Shown here one piece after another: positions 13,019 to 16,068 of a stretch of DNA of 16,068 nucleotides. Position numbers and translations under genes: made by a program. This stretch comes from DAOUTY01 sp964453665 (GTDB lineage: Bacteria; Chloroflexota; Dehalococcoidia; SZUA-161). Position 1 is the first letter of the stretch. Each line of letters starts with the position of its first letter. The notes beneath the pieces are model-generated. The model saw nothing but the letters and a program-made list of their open reading frames with translations. It ran no database searches and was not told the DNA's origin. The DNA lies in the NCBI GenBank assembly GCA_964453665.1, contig CAYVQT010000067.1, positions 1-16,068 of the forward strand, in the 5' to 3' direction.

Positions 13019-13034
13019 CGTTAATCATTTAACG
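13019..13034. repeat. Short perfect palindrome before mnmA
   Basis: CGTTAA (13019-13024) and TTAACG (13029-13034) form a perfect 6-bp inverted repeat with a TCAT loop in the gap between cysE and mnmA. It has no U-tract, so it is not a standard terminator. An operator is possible but unsupported. Confidence 0.25.
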
Positions 13035-13206
13035 AACACGAGCAAATAGAAAAGCCTGTCATCACTATTACGCCGCTGAAATATCTGCGTAGTAAAAGGT
13101 AACCGCTGTCTACAAAGAGCACTTCGTATTAAATTCATCCGATGTTGAGTCAGGTCGAAGCAACTTATCAATTTACAAATATATACTACCGAGAAAGTTG
13201 ATGACT

Positions 13207-14295
13207 ATGTCACGTGTAATCGTAGCGATGAGCGGCGGTCTGGATTCATCCGTAGCCGCAGCCCTTCTAAAGCAGGAAGGGTATGAAGTCATCGGGGTTA
13301 CCATGAAGATATGGGACGGTGAACTTCTCTCAGAACAGGGAATTAGCCGTGGGTGCTACGGGCCCGATGAAAAAGATATCGATGATGCTCGCACCATTGC
13401 GCAGGCGCTGGATATGCCCTTCCACGTTTTCGACCTGAGGCAGGAATTTAAAGCAGAAGTTATCGATTATGTACGCCATGAATACATGTCAGGGAGAACT
13501 CCCAATCCCTGCATCAGGTGCAACCGTCGGGTCAAGCTGGACAGTCTGGTCGAAAAGGCCCGGGAATCCGGTATTGCTTTCGATTATGTAGCTACCGGCC
13601 ACTACGTAAGGATAGGATGGGACGAAAATAGACACCGTCATCTACTAAAAAGGGCAATGGACCTGAAAAAAGACCAGTCTTACTTCCTCTTCTCTTTATC
13701 CCAGGAGCAGATTGGTCGTACCTTATTCCCACTGGGTAATCATACAAAGTCGGAAGTAAGAAGAATAGCCTCCGGTGTCGGCATAGCTGTCAACGATAAA
13801 CCGGAGAGTCAGGATTTCGTCCAGGGAGGCTACTCTTCGCTTCTGGGTGAAGCAGTTCAGCCGGGTCCCATATTCGATAAACATTGGAACGTCCTGGGTG
13901 AACATCGAGGGATTCCGTTCTATACCATCGGGCAGCGCAAGGGACTGGGCCTGTCAGCAAAAGAGGCCCTCTACGTTACCGATATTGTCCCCGAAAGAAA
14001 CGCCATCCAGGTCGGTCCCAAAGAGGATATATATGGTAACGAGCTTACATGCTCAGGTCTAAACTGGATAGCAATACAGGGGCTGGAAGGCCCTATCAGC
14101 GTAAAGGCGAAGATACGGTACAATCACACTGAGGCTGACGCCATAGTAACCCCACTCGCCGGTGACAGGACACACGTCAGGTTTAGAGAACCGCAGATGG
14201 CCATCACTCCGGGACAGGCTGTTGTATTCTATGATAAAGATGTGGTTGTGGGCGGCGGCGTTATAGAAAGAGCACCAGGACAGCAATCTGGCTAA
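13207..14295 (+). CDS. mnmA: tRNA-specific 2-thiouridylase
   Basis: This 362-residue enzyme adenylates and thiolates U34 of tRNAs for Lys, Glu and Gln, using sulfur that derives from cysteine. The ATP PP-loop is SGGLDSS (9-15). The catalytic/cluster motif TPNPCIRCN holds C102 and C105. ATGHYVR (129-135), KDQSYFL (155-161), FYTIGQRKGLG (238-248) and the C-terminal beta-barrel (about 260-355) are all present. It differs from common MnmA in two ways. The region that normally reads SQ-[ED]-I-C-F reads ESQDFVQGG here, so the second catalytic cysteine is missing. The segment GCYGPDEKDIDDA (49-61) brings a cysteine, C50, near the N-terminus. I chose the ATG at 13207 (MSRVIVAMSGG), 9 nt after GAGAAAG; ATG 13201 is also possible. 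Confidence 0.93.
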   Translation: MSRVIVAMSGGLDSSVAAALLKQEGYEVIGVTMKIWDGELLSEQGISRGCYGPDEKDIDDARTIAQALDMPFHVFDLRQEFKAEVIDYVRHEYMSGRTPNPCIRCNRRVKLDSLVEKARESGIAFDYVATGHYVRIGWDENRHRHLLKRAMDLKKDQSYFLFSLSQEQIGRTLFPLGNHTKSEVRRIASGVGIAVNDKPESQDFVQGGYSSLLGEAVQPGPIFDKHWNVLGEHRGIPFYTIGQRKGLGLSAKEALYVTDIVPERNAIQVGPKEDIYGNELTCSGLNWIAIQGLEGPISVKAKIRYNHTEADAIVTPLAGDRTHVRFREPQMAITPGQAVVFYDKDVVVGGGVIERAPGQQSG

Positions 14296-14608
14296 TATGC
14301 CTGCGGTCTTAAGATGCCGTCAGGAGTACCCAGACGCTCGGATACTAAATATAAAGCAATCGCGTAAATATATCATTTTTGAGCTGGTATGAGATCCCCG
14401 GCACTTCTATTGCAGGATGCTTCAGCCTGTGATAACCTGAAGGTAGAACGGACTGCTTTAAACCTTAATAGCCATACTATTGATTGCATTATGCATATCC
14501 GTGGAATATCATTTGATCTGGCATAATAGACACAATAAAAGAGAAGTCCTTCAACTGTACCACCACCTACGCTGTTCAGGGCGAAAGTAGAAAGGTGGGG
14601 TACATCAA
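14296..14608. other. Intergenic region between mnmA and lipoprotein gene
   Basis: This 313-bp stretch has no gene. It holds one perfect 6-bp stem, CTTCAG (14420-14425) and CTGAAG (14437-14442), without a U-tract, and the likely promoter of the lipoprotein gene. No clear terminator for mnmA was found. Confidence 0.55.
14519..14527 (+). promoter_or_regulatory. Extended -10 promoter of PKD lipoprotein gene
   Basis: TG-G-CATAAT is an extended -10 element matching consensus at five of six -10 positions, with no clear -35 box. Transcription would start near 14534 and leave a leader of about 75 nt. Confidence 0.35.
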
Positions 14609-15943
14609 ATGACAAGCCGCTACGTTATCTTTTCAGCGATAGCGCTGCTACTGGCGGTGTTGCCTGCCTTTTTCGCATGTTCCGATCCCGCTTCTATTTC
14701 TTCCCCGGCAACTTTCGATATGTCCGGAATAATTGATGAAAGCGGCATAGTCCAGGAAAGCGTCACGTACAGTACTCCCGATAGCGTTATATTACTGGAG
14801 ATTGCTATCGGTACGACAGTTCAGACTGAATCCGGTGAGCCTGTGCAATCCGTGGCTGTGCAAGAGGTTTCGGATATACCTTCGCCAGGACAGGGAGCCC
14901 ATATAATCGGTTCAGTTTATGATCTTAGCCCCGACGGCGCTTCTTTCACTCCTCCAATTTTAATGAGTGTTCAGTACAACCCTGAACTGGCCCCTCCTAG
15001 TTTTTCCGAGGACAGCCTGCTTTTGGCCTACTATAATATATACACAGGGCATTGGGTTGCTCTTGCCTCGAGCGTCGACTCCGACACGCATGCGGTTTCG
15101 GCCTGGGTATCTCACTTCACCAGTTTTGCCGTATATCTTCCTGCCTCTACCCCCACACCAACGCAATCGCCAAATATTTCACCACCTGCCACGCCAACAC
15201 CTGTTCCCTCACCAACACCCGTGCCATCATCAACATCAACATACACGCCTTCTGCAAGTCCTATGCCTACGATCACGCTTACACCAACCCCAACTACCAT
15301 CGCAGGAGGCGGTGGCTCAGCACCACCACCAGCACCCACTACCACGCAGTGTCCCGTTTGCCCGACACCGACTCCCACTCCATGCACTGTGTGTCCTACT
15401 CCTACACCCGCAATAACTCCCACGCCGTCGCCTACACCTACCCCATTACCTACACCAACTGCCACACCCGCACCATCACCTTCTCCTGCACCCACCCCAA
15501 CTGCAACTCCATTGCCGACACCAACACCGGCACCTACACCGACGCCATCAGTAACACCTGTACCTACGCCTACGCCTATATCTAGCCCGACGCCTTCGCC
15601 TTTGCCCACTCCTACGCCTACCCCTACTGCAACCCCAAATCCAACTCCCACGCCTGCACCCGTACCATGTAACCTGCATGCTGATTTCACCGCAACACCC
15701 TCTGCTTGTCTATGCCCCAGTTCGTGTCGCGGCCCCCTTTGGATACAATTCACCGACCTATCAACAGGCGATATCACAGGATGGGAATGGGAATTTGAAG
15801 GTGGCGAAATTACTTACAGTACTAAGCAAAACCCTAAATGCGAATATAGGAATACCGGCACCTACACAGTTACCTTAACCATCACCGGCCCAGGCTGCCC
15901 GGACGGTACAACTGAGTCTAAAGACGTCTGTATCCACTGCTGA
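14609..15943 (+). CDS. Probable lipoprotein with Pro/Thr linker and Cys-rich PKD domain
   Basis: This 444-residue protein has a signal peptide with a hydrophobic core (IFSAIALLLAVLPAFFAC) and a likely lipidation cysteine at C24, though FFAC is only a loose lipobox. Residues about 45-177 form a beta-rich domain of unknown family. Residues 180-353 are a Pro/Thr/Ser linker of TPTP-type repeats, interrupted by GGGG and by two CxxC motifs (CPVC 248-251, CTVC 259-262). Residues 354-444 are a PKD domain with the hallmarks FTDLSTG, GWEWEF and NTGTYTVTLTI, and with eight cysteines. PKD domains usually mediate surface binding; no enzyme domain, membrane anchor or sorting tail follows. The ATG at 14609 has AGGTGGGG (14593-14600) 8 nt upstream. 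A cell-surface role is an inference; the linker is probably flexible and possibly glycosylated. Confidence 0.85.
   Translation: MTSRYVIFSAIALLLAVLPAFFACSDPASISSPATFDMSGIIDESGIVQESVTYSTPDSVILLEIAIGTTVQTESGEPVQSVAVQEVSDIPSPGQGAHIIGSVYDLSPDGASFTPPILMSVQYNPELAPPSFSEDSLLLAYYNIYTGHWVALASSVDSDTHAVSAWVSHFTSFAVYLPASTPTPTQSPNISPPATPTPVPSPTPVPSSTSTYTPSASPMPTITLTPTPTTIAGGGGSAPPPAPTTTQCPVCPTPTPTPCTVCPTPTPAITPTPSPTPTPLPTPTATPAPSPSPAPTPTATPLPTPTPAPTPTPSVTPVPTPTPISSPTPSPLPTPTPTPTATPNPTPTPAPVPCNLHADFTATPSACLCPSSCRGPLWIQFTDLSTGDITGWEWEFEGGEITYSTKQNPKCEYRNTGTYTVTLTITGPGCPDGTTESKDVCIHC
15150..15665 (+). repeat. Low-complexity Pro/Thr-coding tract
   Basis: The coding strand is almost entirely CCN-ACN type codons with few G, encoding the Pro/Thr linker. 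Synonymous positions vary widely, so it is not a recent exact tandem duplication. Long open frames on other strands and frames here are artefacts of this composition. Confidence 0.85.
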
Positions 15944-16040
15944 GGTGGTTAATATACAAGCGCCCGTGCGGCGCCGATAGTGGAAGCTTCGATATCAGCC
16001 TTCACATCACAAGCTAGTACCATGTAACATATAAGTATTC

Positions 16041-16062
16041 GTATAATTGTGGTATAATTATG
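16041..16062 (+). repeat. Two 11-bp direct repeats with TATAAT cores at window edge
   Basis: GTATAATTGTG (16041-16051) is followed directly by GTATAATTATG (16052-16062), differing at one base. Each contains TATAAT. They may be tandem -10 elements for a gene beyond the window, or the start of a longer repeat array that is cut off. Confidence 0.4.
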
Positions 16063-16068
16063 GTAAAT

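Noticed and set aside
15052..15585. 177-codon plus-strand open frame rich in Thr, Tyr and Asn
   Set aside because: It is another frame of the same low-complexity tract inside the lipoprotein gene.
15112..15777. 221-codon minus-strand open frame rich in Gly and Val
   Set aside because: It is the reverse of the Pro/Thr-coding tract; the GVGVG pattern is a composition artefact.

Overview
This window is chromosomal DNA of moderate GC content from an anaerobic bacterium. The content fits the Chloroflexota, class Dehalococcoidia or a relative: a four-subunit ferredoxin-dependent 2-oxoacid oxidoreductase, a tandem-ACT protein, a Pro/Thr-rich PKD lipoprotein, frequent GTG/TTG starts and small operons with long AT-rich gaps. 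That placement is an inference from gene style; there is no rRNA or marker gene here to fix it. I found no CRISPR array, tRNA, rRNA, prophage or intact transposase.

Layout. Positions 1-520 hold no intact gene: a long hairpin at the left edge (terminator or IS200/IS605-type end), a minus-strand terminator, and a possible coding remnant with one in-frame stop. Two minus-strand genes follow, a SAM methyltransferase (521-1087) and an MBL-fold hydrolase (1319-2257). Two plus-strand genes come next, a membrane-anchored methyltransferase (2511-3314) with a promoter/operator-like palindrome, and an SMP-30/gluconolactonase (3434-4279). An Hsp20 chaperone gene (4377-4880) points the other way. A 686-bp gap carries the Hsp20 promoter and a divergent promoter next to two DnaA-box-like repeats. 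It leads to a 591-residue coiled-coil protein (5567-7342) with thirteen exact 15-residue repeats.

The metabolic core is 7871-12963. A tight korD-korA-korB-korC operon (7871-10447) encodes a 2-oxoacid:ferredoxin oxidoreductase. A tandem-ACT protein (10539-10970) follows, probably from its own promoter. Next is a cysK-cysE pair (11274-12963) for cysteine synthesis, with a roughly 200-nt structured leader that contains a small ORF. mnmA (13207-14295), a tRNA thiolase that draws on cysteine sulfur, comes next. The window ends with a probable surface lipoprotein carrying a Pro/Thr linker and a Cys-rich PKD domain (14609-15943), then an AT-rich tandem repeat at the edge.

The most unusual items are the 15-residue-repeat coiled-coil protein, an MnmA that lacks the usual second catalytic cysteine but has an upstream GCYGPDE cysteine, the cysK leader, and the inverted repeat that brackets the ACT-gene promoter. 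I did not find a clear new multi-gene system; the best novelty candidate is the coiled-coil protein.
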